A DNA stretch of 64,000 nt, from NCBI GenBank assembly GCA_019054805.1, contig JAHQIY010000002.1, forward strand, positions 6,634,001-6,698,000, in the 5' to 3' direction. The position numbers and the translations under genes were made by a program. The notes under the pieces were generated by a model that was not told the origin of the DNA, did not search any database, and worked only from the letters and a program-made list of their open reading frames with translations. The stretch comes from Brachionus manjavacas (Eukaryota; Rotifera; Eurotatoria; Ploima; Brachionidae). The stretch's first letter is position 1, and each line of letters begins with the position of its first letter. Shown one piece after another: positions 13,101-24,465 of the stretch.

Positions 13101-16100
13101 TTTTTATGCATTTTGATGCAGTGTGCTTAAATGCGTCTAAATGAAAGATCCTATGACACCGAAAGTTATTTAATAAACGCGATTTTATGCTTAGATTTAC
13201 TCAATTCTACACTTGTTTTTACGCGTAATATTTTGCGTAATTTTAATCTCGGGCTCCCCATAATCCACTAGGATAGAAAAGGGGCAATATATATGAATTT
13301 TTTGCACCCCAGCAATATCAGTCCCTTCAGAACAATTATTTTCAAGAGTTGTTTTTGTTAGTCAAAATTTAAATTAAATGTTTTTTATTGAATTTAAATC
13401 GAAACATTTCTAATTATTATATTTTATTCAATTTTTTAATTAAATTCAAATATTTTTCTATAAAATTTTTAAATCGAATAAAATTTAATTCAAATATTAT
13501 ATTCGAATGAAAATTCATTCGAAACTCCATTTTTTGAATATTACATCGAATAACCACTACACTACAGATAATATACAATAATGTTTTGCTTTTTGTTTAT
13601 TAGAACAATTTACTTAAAATAAAGTAAAATTATTTTAAAAAAATCAAGTTCCTAAACCGCCAAAAAAAAAAAAAAAAACATTTAAATTTTATGGAAATTT
13701 TTGTTTTACAACAATTGAGTTAATATGTTAAAATTTGCATGTTATAACTGGTAAATTCATGTTTTTTATTTTTTTAAATTCAATTTATTTTTTGTAAATT
13801 GTTGTAAAAATCAAAAAACTGAATATCACTGTAAAAAAATTAATGTTTGGAATGTTAAATAATGGACATTTAGTCTTATCCTTAGATTATAACCAACTTT
13901 ATTCATAAAGAATAAATCTCTATTAGAGTTTGCTCTAAGAGTCCTCAAAAGTTTACGGTTTTATAAAAAAGGCAGCCCCATTTTATAATTTCTAGATTGA
14001 ATTAATCTTTTAATTTTATAAGTGATAGAATACAGTTTTTAGATAAAAAAACTTACTAGTAATATTCGAAAATCTTGGTTATAATATTTAAAGTATTTAG
14101 CTATCAAATATGCTTGTGCCAGTTTTCCAATGTCAACCAAGTTATAGAGAAGAATGTTAAGGGCATCTTTATCCTTTTAGAGAAAATTCAAAATTATAAA
14201 ATTTTTCTTTAATTTAAAATAAACTTGTTCATTTAAAGCCGAATTTGTCTCGCTAAAGTCATTTACTTTTCCCTCTTTAATCACATAATCGACCAGTTCC
14301 TTTATTGGATCTTGGTTATGCTTTCCAAAAAGCAGCATTTTTTTAAATATGTCATGAATTTTATCAATTTCATTTTTCTTAAAAAAACCATCTCAAATTG
14401 TTTATGCCCAAAATTATTTTCTAAAATAAAGTACCTTTTTGTGTTCGAGGACAAATTGGAATAGCAAGTGCCTCAGATTTTTGCTTGATTCATTATCATT
14501 TGGAACCAATTGACAAATTAAATTCAATAAAACAATTCTTTCCAACACTAAGCTTGAGCGACTATTTTGAAATTTTAAAAAGTCAATAAAATCCGAATCT
14601 TTAATTCCAATTTTCATCAATTCAATATGAGCATGCTTCCAAAAATCAAGTATTTCCTCAAAATCATTGTTTAGCCTAAGGACTTCTATTTGATTGGCAA
14701 AGCGAGCCAAATGAATACGGTCCTTGCTTAGCTCACAAAAATTGGCGAGTTCGTCAGCTTCATCAAATTTCTCAATTTTGAGCAATTCTTCGATGCATTT
14801 AAAACAAATTTCATTAAACTGCTCACTTTTGTCATACATATCAAGCCAGTTGTCACAAGACACATTTATGCTATTGCTTTTCAAGGTATAAATAAGCTTA
14901 ATGAAGCGTCTGTATTCATTATCAGGTCCAAGTAATTTGGTCAAGGTATTCAAGTCGTCAATTGTCTGACACTTAAGCACAATTATTCGAGTAAGTTTGT
15001 TTATTACTTCTTCATACCATTCGATTGGAATAATCAATTGATGCTTGTTTAAAGATGTCTTGATTAGTTCGGTTTTATACATTGAGTACAATTTTAGTGC
15101 CATGTTTGAGTCTTTTTTTCTAAAGACATAATACAAAAATTCCATGTAAATATCTAAAATTGTTTTCTTGGAAAAATTTGAATAGAAATAATTTTTAAAT
15201 TTTTTTATTTTTTATCCTACTGGTATAAATATTCTTAGAGAATTGGACAGAGTTCTGAGATAAGATCGCGACGCTGCAATATGAATAGCGTCTTTCAAAT
15301 CGTTTAGGTCAAATAAACTTGATTTGTTTTTTGGTTCTAGCTTTGACTGTGGCAAAATAAATGGCAGTTTCATTGAAGCGTGCAAAAATGTGCATAAAAG
15401 ACTTATTATGTCATGGTCCTGGAAAAGAATGATTAGCTCTTTTTTTTTTAAATCAATAGCTTTTACTTTATAGAATGTGGCAAAAACTGCCAGAACCGGA
15501 GTCTTCCATTTCAAGGCTTCAATTTGCAGCCTAAAAATTGGATTTGGTGACTTTTCGCAGTCTAAAATTAATTCGTAGAAATCGACAAATTCAATTGTTT
15601 CTATAGAATAAAAATTTATGATTTTGAAAATAAAAAAAAATTCAAACAAACCATTTTTTTCTTCATGGTGTGGATTTTCTTCAAATTCTTCGGAATCATT
15701 ATCATCGCTTGAGTCTAAAAAATTAAAAAAAAAAACTCTTTTTTGAAGTTTTGATTTATTTTACCTGTTTTTCTTTTGTTTTGTTCAATTATTTTTTTTG
15801 ATTTTTTCTTTTTGAACCAGTTTGAGGAACCGATTAATGAAGAAATTTTATTCTCTGTTTTTTTGATCACATCTTTAACTTTGGTGCTGGTTGATTGAAG
15901 AATAGAACTATGCTTCGATGGCACATTTGAATGAAGAGCATATTCTAGGTGCTGCTTTAGACCAATGTCTGTAAAGTACTCCAATCCGCTGATCACCTGA
16001 TACTTTGGTATTTGATACAACTGTGAGTAGATTAGATACATTAGCCATTTGTTTGACTCAGCACACAATTGAAGATATTTCATGGTGTATGGCAGATTGT

Positions 16101-18423
16101 ATGCTCTGGAGAAACACATCAATGGCAGCCAGGATGCACATGCCCTCATTGTGAACATGGTCTTTTGGTCGTAATTTTCCGTTAAATGATTTATTATTAT
16201 CTTTTCGAATAAATTAAGAATTTCTTTGGGCTCAATTTCTTCCATAAAGAAATCGGTGAAAATATTCTCTAGAAAAAAAATATAATAAAAATTATTTAGA
16301 CAAACTATGGATTTAGCTCACTGCATTTTTCTCTAGCCATTTCTTCTTCCATTCCTTGTTTGACATAGTAATCAAACAATGTGCTCATTAGATGCACAAC
16401 TAGTTTAAGTTTATATGAATCCGAATCTATCAACTCGGTAAAATGGACACAAGAACTAACTGTCTGATAGTTTTGAAAGTCTTGAATCAATATTAATTGA
16501 GTTCTGAGGCGAGCTTCTTCAATTCTATGCAGAAAATAAATTTACAGATGATAATTTTAAATTTTTAGCTAATTTAGTTTACATGGCCTTTTTTGGTCTT
16601 CCATATTTTTCATACATTGTTTGCATTAGGAAAAAAAAGGCATAAAAAGGTCTGTGCTGTTTTAAAAAATAAGAATAGTCCAGTGAATCTTTAAACGAGT
16701 ATTTTTTGGCAAATTCGGCATTTTCAAAAGATAAAATTTGATTATTTGGTTGAGAAATTGTGAGTTCGTCACAAAATTTGTTGGACTTTTGCCATTGAAA
16801 AAATTTGCCAACATCTATTTCGGAATGATTGCGCAATAACTCATAAACAGTTGGTGGTTCGACCGTAATTTTTGAGTTGGTCAAGTAGCGGAGTGACGGA
16901 TATTCATCAAGCAAATGATCAATGTTGGCATCAGTCATAGTAGAATCTTGATATAGCGACAAAGCCAAAGCTGTCAAATTATATTCTTTTTTTTCAGTTG
17001 AATTAAATTCCGAGAGATTCAGAGTTTTAGCTGAATCCAAACAGTATTCCAAATTTCTCAGTGATAAATCTAAAAAATTTCTTGAATCTTGGCGAAAAGA
17101 AAGCATCATCTTCAAAGAATTTGACTGTTGAATATTCATCATCAAATCCTCGATCGGTTTTTTTTTAATTTGGCTTTAATTTTTTTTAATAAATGCTATA
17201 AATTAAATTTAAAAAAAAATTTTACTTATAAAGATCAAGATAAGTCCACAAAAGATCTGCTGGTAGATTTTGATTACTGTTAAATAAATTTATAAAGTTA
17301 ACATGAAATTGGTCTTCGTGTTGAGCAAAGATCTCTTTATTCAGCAAAATTTGGCTCGAGTTTATTCGGTTTAGATGACTATCAAAATTTACAATCTCAG
17401 TAGAACTAAATTTATTTATTCTAAAAGAAAAAATTAAATAATTTAAAAAGTTTAGCTCTTGGTAAAAAATACCTTGCTAAATGATTGAGTAAATAGTTTT
17501 TGCTGTAGTCAGGCATATATTGGTTTTCTGCGATGGTGTCGATCATTTCTTGATTAACAGTCGTGGTAAATAAAATTGATTCTTTACCATCAATCCAATC
17601 GCATATCATTTTTAAATTATCTTGCTCAATTAGCACTGACCAAGCAACTTTTGGATCCACTTGGATTTGGCTGATTTTACTTGGATCTACAAGGATACTT
17701 TCGGCCAGAATTTTTTCTCTGTCATCAATTGACCAATTTTTTATCCACTCGAGTATTATTTGAGCATATCGATTTGAGTCTGAGGTTTCTTTAATGTTGA
17801 CTAGATCTTTGCTTATAAAGTGCTCGTTTTTTTCCTCACCTGGGTCTATGCTAAATTCGGTAATTAATTCTTTGACATTGGTAACAGATTGAGATGGATA
17901 AGCTAATTCAAGTTTTCTCAAATAATCTATCATTTCAAGTTCCTTGTCATTCAATTGTTTTCTTTCGACTAATATCGAGATCAAATAATCACGCAGTTTG
18001 CTATATGGAGTAAAAAAGCATATTTGGTACAACTTTTGGTTTATATCAAAATTCTTGGGAAAATGATTTTAATAAAGTAATTTATTAGAATATTTTTTTA
18101 CCATTTGATTCAGCAAAAATTCGGCGCCGACTAAATCTTTGTCAAGAAGTAATTGTATGACTGTTTTTAAGCCTATTTCTGTTATCTTTTTTGGTTTTAA
18201 ATCGATTTTGACATATTTTTCCAAATATTCGCGCACCAAACGAATACAGTTTGAATAAAGACCATCCAATATTATGTCCTTGTGTTTAAGAAAAAATGAG
18301 CTATGCTTAAATTTTAATTTATTTTTTTAATACTTCGATTGACAATTCTTTCCATTTGTGCTTTATTTTATCCAATGTGGTTATTTCGTTTTTGGTCAAT
18401 GACCGGTTTAATTCTTGTTCCAT
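7194..18423 (-). CDS. SPG11: Spatacsin (17 exons), lacking the vertebrate N-terminal third
   Basis: Exons in transcript order: 18334-18423, 18102-18278, 17473-18053, 17226-17420, 16583-17173, 16322-16524, 15765-16268, 15652-15714, 15221-15600, 14435-15166, 14225-14377, 14057-14173, 10596-11321, 10439-10540, 10215-10383, 7751-7827, 7194-7700. All phases agree and give 1788 residues. The whole length is collinear with human spatacsin from about residue 640 to its end. Examples are TELIIRSHDCFTQSCSMEG (human TELLILAHHCFTLTCHMEG) and the C-terminal AYIVAEAYGRMTD block of the spatacsin C domain. In the family, spatacsin works with spastizin (and AP-5) in lysosome and autolysosome reformation. The first Met (MEQELNRSL) falls just before the human WKKLSFEE block, and no upstream exon was seen. 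Introns 12 (2.7 kb) and 15 (2.4 kb) are enlarged; the other fourteen are about 43-63 bases. Exon 15's donor (G then GTATAT) is the least certain join. Confidence 0.92.
8560..9275 (+). mobile_element. LINE 3' end inside spatacsin intron 15 (antisense)
   Basis: Frame 8853-9152 reads MKIFNFEKLYFFSKLSF and ends DGICDSIRLLLCNFRSTHY. The same C-terminal layout (DGISDSI...LCLCNL) is found in the LINE at 42222-42680, and VFNFDELYLFSKLTF recurs at about 42990. After the stop comes a T-rich tail, a CTCC-GGAG hairpin near 9252 and TGAATAAATAAAC. It lies opposite to the spatacsin transcript and accounts for much of that intron's length. Upstream parts (8560-8850) are frameshifted. Confidence 0.72.
12150..13265. 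mobile_element. Possible non-autonomous DNA element in spatacsin intron 12
   Basis: The two ends carry unusual clusters of ACGC-type words in an otherwise AT-only intron. On the left are CACGCAAAAAAACGCATC and TGCATAAACGCGTAATAA. On the right, read in reverse complement, are ATTACGCAAAATATTACGCG and nearby CGCGTTTA words. Inner copies (GCGTTTTTAACGTG, TTTTTATGCATTTTGATGC) continue the theme. No coding frame is present. The inverted arrangement suggests a MITE-like or foldback element, but the repeats are imperfect and no target duplication was established. Confidence 0.3.
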
Positions 18424-19229
18424 TTTAGATAAAGAAAGTAAATTCAAAAAAAAATTTAATTATTTTTATGTATCTAACTATTCAATCACGTGATTTTTAT
18501 CATCATATAAGAATATATTATTTAGCATTGAAAATGTTTGGTTTATTTTGTTTCAAGAGCAAAATTTTGTTGATCAAGGTTCTAAATTTAAATGTTTTAG
18601 GACTCAATCTCAGAATTTTGAAGCTAAAATAACCATTAGTCTAGATAGCAATGAATTTCAGATAAAAAATTTATGTTATTTTCAAATATGATAGATTATT
18701 GTCCGAAAAAATTCGATCACTAAACCACTTAGCCATCCATCGATAATGCTAAGAATTTTTAATTATTTGTTTATCTCTAACGTGCCAAAGCTCCTTCAGA
18801 TTAAACAAAAATTTTCAAAAATAAATAAGGTAAATATAATAAAAATTGAAAAGAATAAAATAAAAAAAAAGTATACTTTTTTTTTATTTTATTCTTTTTA
18901 GATTTTTCTTTAAGGAAATTTTAAAGAACTTGAAGAGATTATTCTTTAGGGAATTTCTAAAGAATAAATGTCCGGAAACCTTTAAAGAACCTTTAAAAAA
19001 CCTTTAAAAGATTTTTTGACTGGGTAGAGAGTTATTTTGGAATTTTAATTTTTTTGTAAATATTAAGTGACTATAATTCGAATTATAAAGTTACAGTGCT
19101 GCTATATATTACGACACATGGCTCTGAGGTAATTTTACTGAAATTTACGTAAAACACAAAAGGACCACAAAAAGATCATTAATTACCTTTTTTAATAGAA
19201 TTTTCAAAAAAAATTTGAAAAAAAATTAT
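18424..19229. other. Intergenic repeat-rich stretch
   Basis: No gene. It contains a LINE-like 3' tail word (GCCAAAGCTCCTTCAG near 18785), the 50-base palindrome at 18849-18898, and short tandem AACCTTTAAA-type units at about 18976-19010. It does not appear to hold the missing N-terminal exons of spatacsin. Confidence 0.45.
18849..18898. repeat. Perfect 50-base palindrome
   Basis: Two 25-base arms meet at GTA|TAC. Reading out from the centre, each arm has nine A (or T), T (A), four A, T, AA, G, AAAA. Every base pairs until G48/T99 at the outer edge. It could be the core of a foldback element or a hairpin-capped insertion. Confidence 0.9.
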
Positions 19230-19906
19230 TTTCACTTTTGATTATCCCTTTTGGATCGCCGGATTAGGTACCTAAAACACAGATCCGGATTGAAAAAAAT
19301 TGAAAAAGACAATTTAAAATCAACATTATTTGAAATTGTAACTATTGGTCCTTCAGTTTCAGTTGATACCCTAGGACTACAGAATGGTTTGAGTTCGGGT
19401 CAAACTCAATTACAGTTAAGTGAGTTAAAAAGTTTAAAAAAAAAAGACAAGCGTGTTTTGTCACTTGTTTTGGTCAACAAAGAGTTTGATTTCAGCCGTA
19501 AAATAAAAGAAGATATCATGCACTTAGGCAATAAAAAAATTCACCAAAACCACCATTATTCTTTTGAGCTAAATGATGTCTGCTATATCCTCGAAAACTC
19601 ACAAAGTGAACGCGACTTGGGAGTATTAATTCAAAATAACCTCAAGTGGGACTCTCAAGTTAACAGTGCAGTCACGAAAGTCCGTACCTAAAAAAAAGAC
19701 ATCAAAAAAATCGAAAAAGTGCAGGGAAGAGCTTCTAAGCTTGTACCAAAATTACGGAACAAGAGCTATGATTTGCGTTTAGAATTGCTTGAACTCCAAA
19801 CTAATCCAACAATTCAAGTTAAATAATAACATTAATTGTATAGAGAGGTATCATCCGATATCACTGTTCCAACCCGGGTCAGTTAGATCAACGAGAAGCC
19901 AAAACC

Positions 19907-19963
<57 letters not shown>

Positions 19964-19990
19964 TATCTTACAAAGTCTGAAGATGTTCCA
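19230..19990 (+). mobile_element. LINE reverse transcriptase relic with internal deletion
   Basis: From about 19515, frame 19251-19691 encodes MHLGNKKIHQNHHYSFELN and then SQSERDLGVLIQNNLKWDSQ, the post-catalytic region of CR1/Jockey-type reverse transcriptases. It stops at KVRT and resumes at once with KDIKKIEKVQGRASKLVPKL, so the intervening stretch present in intact elements is deleted. Further on, LRLELLELQ and a frameshifted ISLFQP block continue the C-terminus. The first 85 codons (19251-19505) are not recognised and may belong to another element or to the LINE's own upstream domain. It ends in an (AAT)n array. Confidence 0.75.
19907..19963 (+). repeat. (AAT)n microsatellite, about 19 units
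   Basis: An uninterrupted run of ATA/AAT units ends the LINE relic. The apparent poly-asparagine frame across it is an artefact of the repeat. Confidence 0.95.
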
Positions 19991-20500
19991 AATGGTGCTT
20001 TAAATAAATTTTTATTTTGAAACATGACATTTTTAAATCCGGATCCGTCTTTTGGGCATTAAAAATCCGGAAATATATCCGTGTTTTAGGGATAACCTTA
20101 TTTTTTCAAATCATCAAAAATAAATTTGCCAAATTTTACGTAAAATTACGAAAAAATTATTTTTTGGGGTAAAAATGTAAAAAAAAAAAGAAAAAAACCG
20201 TAAATTTAATTTATTCAATTAATTTAATTTTCAATTTTAATATTTTGTTATATTTTGTGACTTTATTTAATGTCCAGACCAGTATCCATCTTGTTTGATT
20301 ACTATTTTGATTACCTATGGTTTTTTAAATTTAAATTCTTCATTCCTTTATTTCTTTATTTTTATTTTCTCTAAATGATCAATATATTTTTTATATTTTT
20401 GTGGAGTGAGAAATTATTTAATTCAAAAATCGCCTTTACTACTTCATCCTCGCTTTTAGGACTCAAAATTCGATCTCTTAATTGATAAATCTAAAATATC
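19991..20500. other. AT-rich stretch with CCGGAT-type words
   Basis: No gene. Words such as AATCCGGATCCG and CCGTGTTTTAGGG near 20038-20096 are roughly the reverse complement of CCTAAAACACAGATCCGGATT at 19270-19290. A larger DNA element may therefore surround the LINE relic. Confidence 0.3.
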
Positions 20501-20790
20501 AGCCACCCTGAGATCTGATATATGATACCCTTTCCAATATTATGCACCAAGAGGCTTTCAATTAACATAAACTACTGACAATAACTTTAAATTAAACCGA
20601 CTTTTTGAGTTGAGTGAGAGATATGTCAGGGCATGTTTGAGTCATTCTGTGCCATAAGTTGTCAAACTGGCGGAAGAATATAAAGAAGGTTTCGAATCAA
20701 GATATATCGAATACTCAAGTTCATCGTGTAATTCATACCTAGCAATTCCTGAACTCTCAATCATGTCCAACCTCTGGTTATCTCAATATA
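20501..20790 (+). mobile_element. LINE 3' end, second copy of the family at base 1
   Basis: Encodes a broken C-terminal block: SNIMHQEAF near 20540, then RLFELSERYVRACLSHSVP, then GFESRYIEYS. Bases 20595-20733 align with 202-340. It ends near the words for LAIPELSIMSN, which I associate with the end of such ORFs. It carries frameshifts and no upstream domain. Confidence 0.7.
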
Positions 20791-22246
20791 TCGTTTTTAA
20801 TTTTTTTTTTGCTTCGACTTAATTATCATTTTTTTCTTTTTATTTATTTTATTCTTTATTATTTAACTTTATTTTTATTATTTTCGTAAATATATTTTTA
20901 TTCTAAAAGAGTATTTTTACAGATAAACAAGTAAAAAAAATAAAAAATTGAATGCAATACTATTTTTTATGATGCTTATTTTTGCATTGTTTGAAAATTT
21001 ACAATGCTCTTAAAAATTGTTTTACAATAGGTAATTGGTTTTACAATAAGTTATGAGAATATTGAAAAATTAAAAGACATCAAATATTGAACCTATTGTC
21101 ACTAAATTATCAATTATTACAAGCAAAGTTTGACGAAGTTTTTTTGAATAAAAAATTAGTAAATTTAGTAAATCTTGTGGACGAAAAAATAGTTTTTTCA
21201 GAATTAAATCTTAATTCCGACTTTAAAGGCATAAAAATGCATTTTGATTTAAAATTGATAAAATTTGGAAGCCAGTTGAAAAAATTAAGATAATTATTAT
21301 CTTTCTTTTCCGATTTCAAATGCAATTGCAGATTGGTATTTTTCTGTCTCAAGGAGGATTAAAAATTTTTTGAGAAATTAGATGGGTCAAAAGTAAGCAA
21401 ATAACATCTCAATTTTAAGCATAGAGTCAAAGGAAACCAATATTTAAATTTAGAAGAAAATTTAGAAGTTTTTATCAAAAGCAAATAAAGAAGATTAAAT
21501 ATTCATATCCGTTTAGAATTAATCTGTAAATTTTGAATTTTTGAATTGAATAAAAACGAATTGTATATTTTTGTTTATAAAATAATTGTTTTAATTTTTG
21601 TACCCATTAAAGCCCTGTTGTTAAAAAAGGTTTCTAAAAAGTAATCCATTTCTTCCTTAGTTCAAGAAGTCGCACGTTAATAAGCTCAGCCTTACTAATT
21701 CATCTTTCCAACGGTCCATAAATGATGAAAACAGTAACGGCAAGATTTCCCAATTTTAAAAAAGATGGTTTAAAAACTCATTAAAACTTTTAATTTTCTT
21801 CAAATTTCATTTTATATTAATTAAAATTAAAATATTAAAATTTTAAAAAATTAAATTTTTCACAGTGCTTAATATATATGAAAATAAAGAAGACAGTTTT
21901 TCCCAAATAAATCAAGATCATTCTGAAATAAAGAAGAAAACAAAATTTTTCAACCAAGTCAATAATTATAGCCATCTTTACTTGCCAATATGTCTTCAAT
22001 TTTGGACACTTGAAACAATTAAATATTCGGAGCTAGGAATTCAATTTTATTATTGTGAGCTCTACTATAAAAGCAAGTGATATAAAAAACCTCATTTTGT
22101 AAAATAAAATATATTATAGAACCTCCCTCTCTCAATCTCCTACCCCTACCCCTCTAAGCTTACATTATTAATCACATTTAAAAGAAAAACGCTCAATATT
22201 TTATTTGAAAACTAAAAAATAATTTAAGAAAATAGTTATGAATGTA
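20791..22246. other. AT-rich intergenic stretch with two unassigned small frames
   Basis: Plus frames at 21087-21293 and 21865-22080 are open but unrecognised. The second follows an acceptor-like TTTTTCACAG and could be an orphan 3' exon. A pyrimidine-rich tract (CTCCCTCTCTCAATCTCCTACCCCTACCCC, split here in prose as positions 22121-22150) is unusual for this AT-rich ground. Nothing else can be supported. Confidence 0.3.
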
Positions 22247-23048
22247 TCATCTTTTTCGAGAACTGAACAATTTTTTAATAAAATAAACCTGAAACATTCC
22301 GCATAGAATAACAAAAATTGTTTGAAAGAAAGACCAATAAAGAACCAAAGAATTGTTTGACTCGATTAGGTATTCATCTTTGGCAGCTCGAAACCTTGAC
22401 ATTGCTTGTGAAGCAAAAATTTCCACCAAATTTATCGAGATTTTATCCGAAATTTCCTTAAATAAAACACTGTTTATTTTAGCAAAAAAACAATTTTAAC
22501 AAACATACTCTTGATTTGTGAGTGGTTTCATTCAATTCTTTTTCCTGCTTGAAACGTTCCATCAACGTGTCCTGATGAAATGTTAGAATATATATTGAGA
22601 CTAGCTTATTTGTTAAGTGGCTATACGTATTATCAAAACATATTTCATAGTCGCCATTCAATGTGGTTCTCTGAATTTGGAATTGACCACTTGGTTCATA
22701 CTGGATTACTTTAAGAATTTCTCTCCTTGGGTTAGTTACAATAAAATTGATATCATGACCTTTAATGACCTTTAATAAAATTCATTAGTATTTTAAAAAA
22801 TAATTTTAAAATTGATAGAACACTTTACCTGGAAGGAAGCATGAAAAACCGAGTCTAATTCAATGGGTTGATAGAAACACTCTCTAGATCTAGCATCAAT
22901 CAATACTTTGAATTCATGTTTGATCCATGTATTTACCGCTTTATTTTAAACATTCAAAATTTATGTCTAAGAAAAACTATTGATTTTTACCTGTAACAAA
23001 GTGCAATTGAAAAAGAGCTACAAAATAAATTATTATATGGGGCAACAT
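22247..23048 (-). CDS. p24/TMED (GOLD domain) cargo receptor
   Basis: Four exons, 22991-23048, 22829-22938, 22509-22769 and 22247-22456, give 212 residues, the usual p24 size. In order: a signal peptide (MLPHIIIYFVALFQLHFVT); a GOLD domain with the paired cysteines in ECFYQP and YEICFDNT; a coiled segment (MERFKQEKELNETTHKS); a transmembrane helix (VLYWSFFQTIFVILCGMFQVY); and a short cytosolic tail ending KKLFSSRKR. p24 proteins shuttle between ER and Golgi in COPI/COPII vesicles as cargo adaptors. The tail has LF where many members have FF, plus basic residues. It is closest in feel to TMED1/3/5/7, but I cannot fix the subtype. Exon 3 begins at the first of two AAAG acceptors ten bases apart; only this one keeps frame. 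Confidence 0.92.
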
Positions 23049-24318
23049 GGTTTGATGTTTAAGTTATTGGCTGGTTTAAAAAGTTCATAAGTTTTAAGCT
23101 TTTTTTTGACCAAAATATGATTACAGATGAGGCACGTTTTGCTAAATTTTTTTTTAAAGTATCATTCGAATTCTTGAATACAAAATGAAATAAAATCTAT
23201 TTGCTTAAATAGATTTTTTCTTTTTTTTCTCAAATATTTACCTATTCTAGTTTGTCTCTCTATGTTTTATTTAGCGAAATAAATCCTATGGTATTCCAAT
23301 TTTAAAGCTTTAATCCCGTGCATATATTTCAAAAGAGTATTCTTTAACAAATAATGTGTATTTTTTTTCTTTATTTATTGTAATTTAAAACTATTTCAAC
23401 CCTTATTTGATCATGATCAATTTAATCGATTGATAGTAACATATATAGGTCAAATATCAAATAATTTTTTGGTCAAATTTATTTAAATCAATCGTTTGAT
23501 ACTTTTAAAACTTTAAAATACTTTTAATTAAACTAAATATACGATTATTAACAAAATTTGGCTTATTTAATTTATTTTTCCATATTTGTTACTTCGTGTT
23601 ATCAGAATTTAAATTAAAATAAAAAAATAAATAAAATTTTTTTCATTTACTTAATTTCTTATTCATTTTTTAATATGAAATCTTAAAAATTCATTTAATT
23701 TAAGTTTCGCTTTAAGGTGGTTTTTTGATAAAAAAAAAGATTATTTAAGAATTAGAAATTTTTATTTAAAATTATTTTTAACTGCAAAAATTGTAATTTA
23801 ATAAAATATCCCTTCTGAAATTTATTTTTTCCTTTTTTTATTAAATTTGAGAAAAATAATCTAATCTAATTTAAAGATTGAGTTAGAGGGTTTTGAAACT
23901 TATTTTTAAAACTAATGGCTTTTATATCATTCTATTTTTAGACTTGATAATTTTATGCAATAAAAATATAATAACTGAATTTGGTTGTCTCATTTAGTGT
24001 ATCAATAGATTTTTAACTGACTTAGGAAATAGATAATTTGATGAAAGTTGTTTAGCTGCTAAAGACTTAATCTAGCGAAATGAATAATTAAAATTAAGAA
24101 AAAATTAAAAACTTAAACATTTTTTCGGGCATATAATAATGGCTTATGTTTTTTTATTCATTGAAAAACAAATATTTTGAAGTTAGGATTATTTTTATTT
24201 ATTGTTAATTAAAATAATTAAAAATAGAAAAACTTGTTAAATGATGCAAAAAAAATCAAAAAGCAAAATTTATTTTTAGAAAAAAATAAGATCACTATTT
24301 ATTATTTTAAATAATATA

Positions 24319-24465
24319 TTATAATCTCATTTTTCTGATGTATTTTACCGATATTTGATGATTGATATCTTCATCCACAAAGTTGTACGTCTCGACTCCC
24401 AAGGCATGTTTGTCTTAGATGACTAAACTAGCTTCAGGGAACAGTTTCGCTGTATTTGTTACCAT
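24319..24465 (-). pseudogene. Unrecognised short peptide frame with one stop
   Basis: From ATG at 24465 the minus frame reads MVTNTAKLFPEASLVI, a TAA, then DKHALGVETYNFVDEDI and NHQISVKYIRKMRL to a stop at 24319. The residue mix is protein-like and clearly unlike the random lysine/phenylalanine-rich frames nearby. It looks like a decayed exon or transposon piece. I do not recognise the family. Confidence 0.3.

Noticed and set aside
18424..19229. Missing N-terminal exons of spatacsin just upstream
   Set aside because: Both strands were read; only repeats and AT-rich noise are present.
19789..19980. Poly-asparagine protein
   Set aside because: It is the (AAT)n microsatellite at the end of a LINE relic, not a gene.
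22759..22769. Second acceptor of the TTAAAGGTCATTAAAGGTC pair in TMED exon 3
   Set aside because: Using it shifts frame by one base relative to the conserved GOLD sequence.
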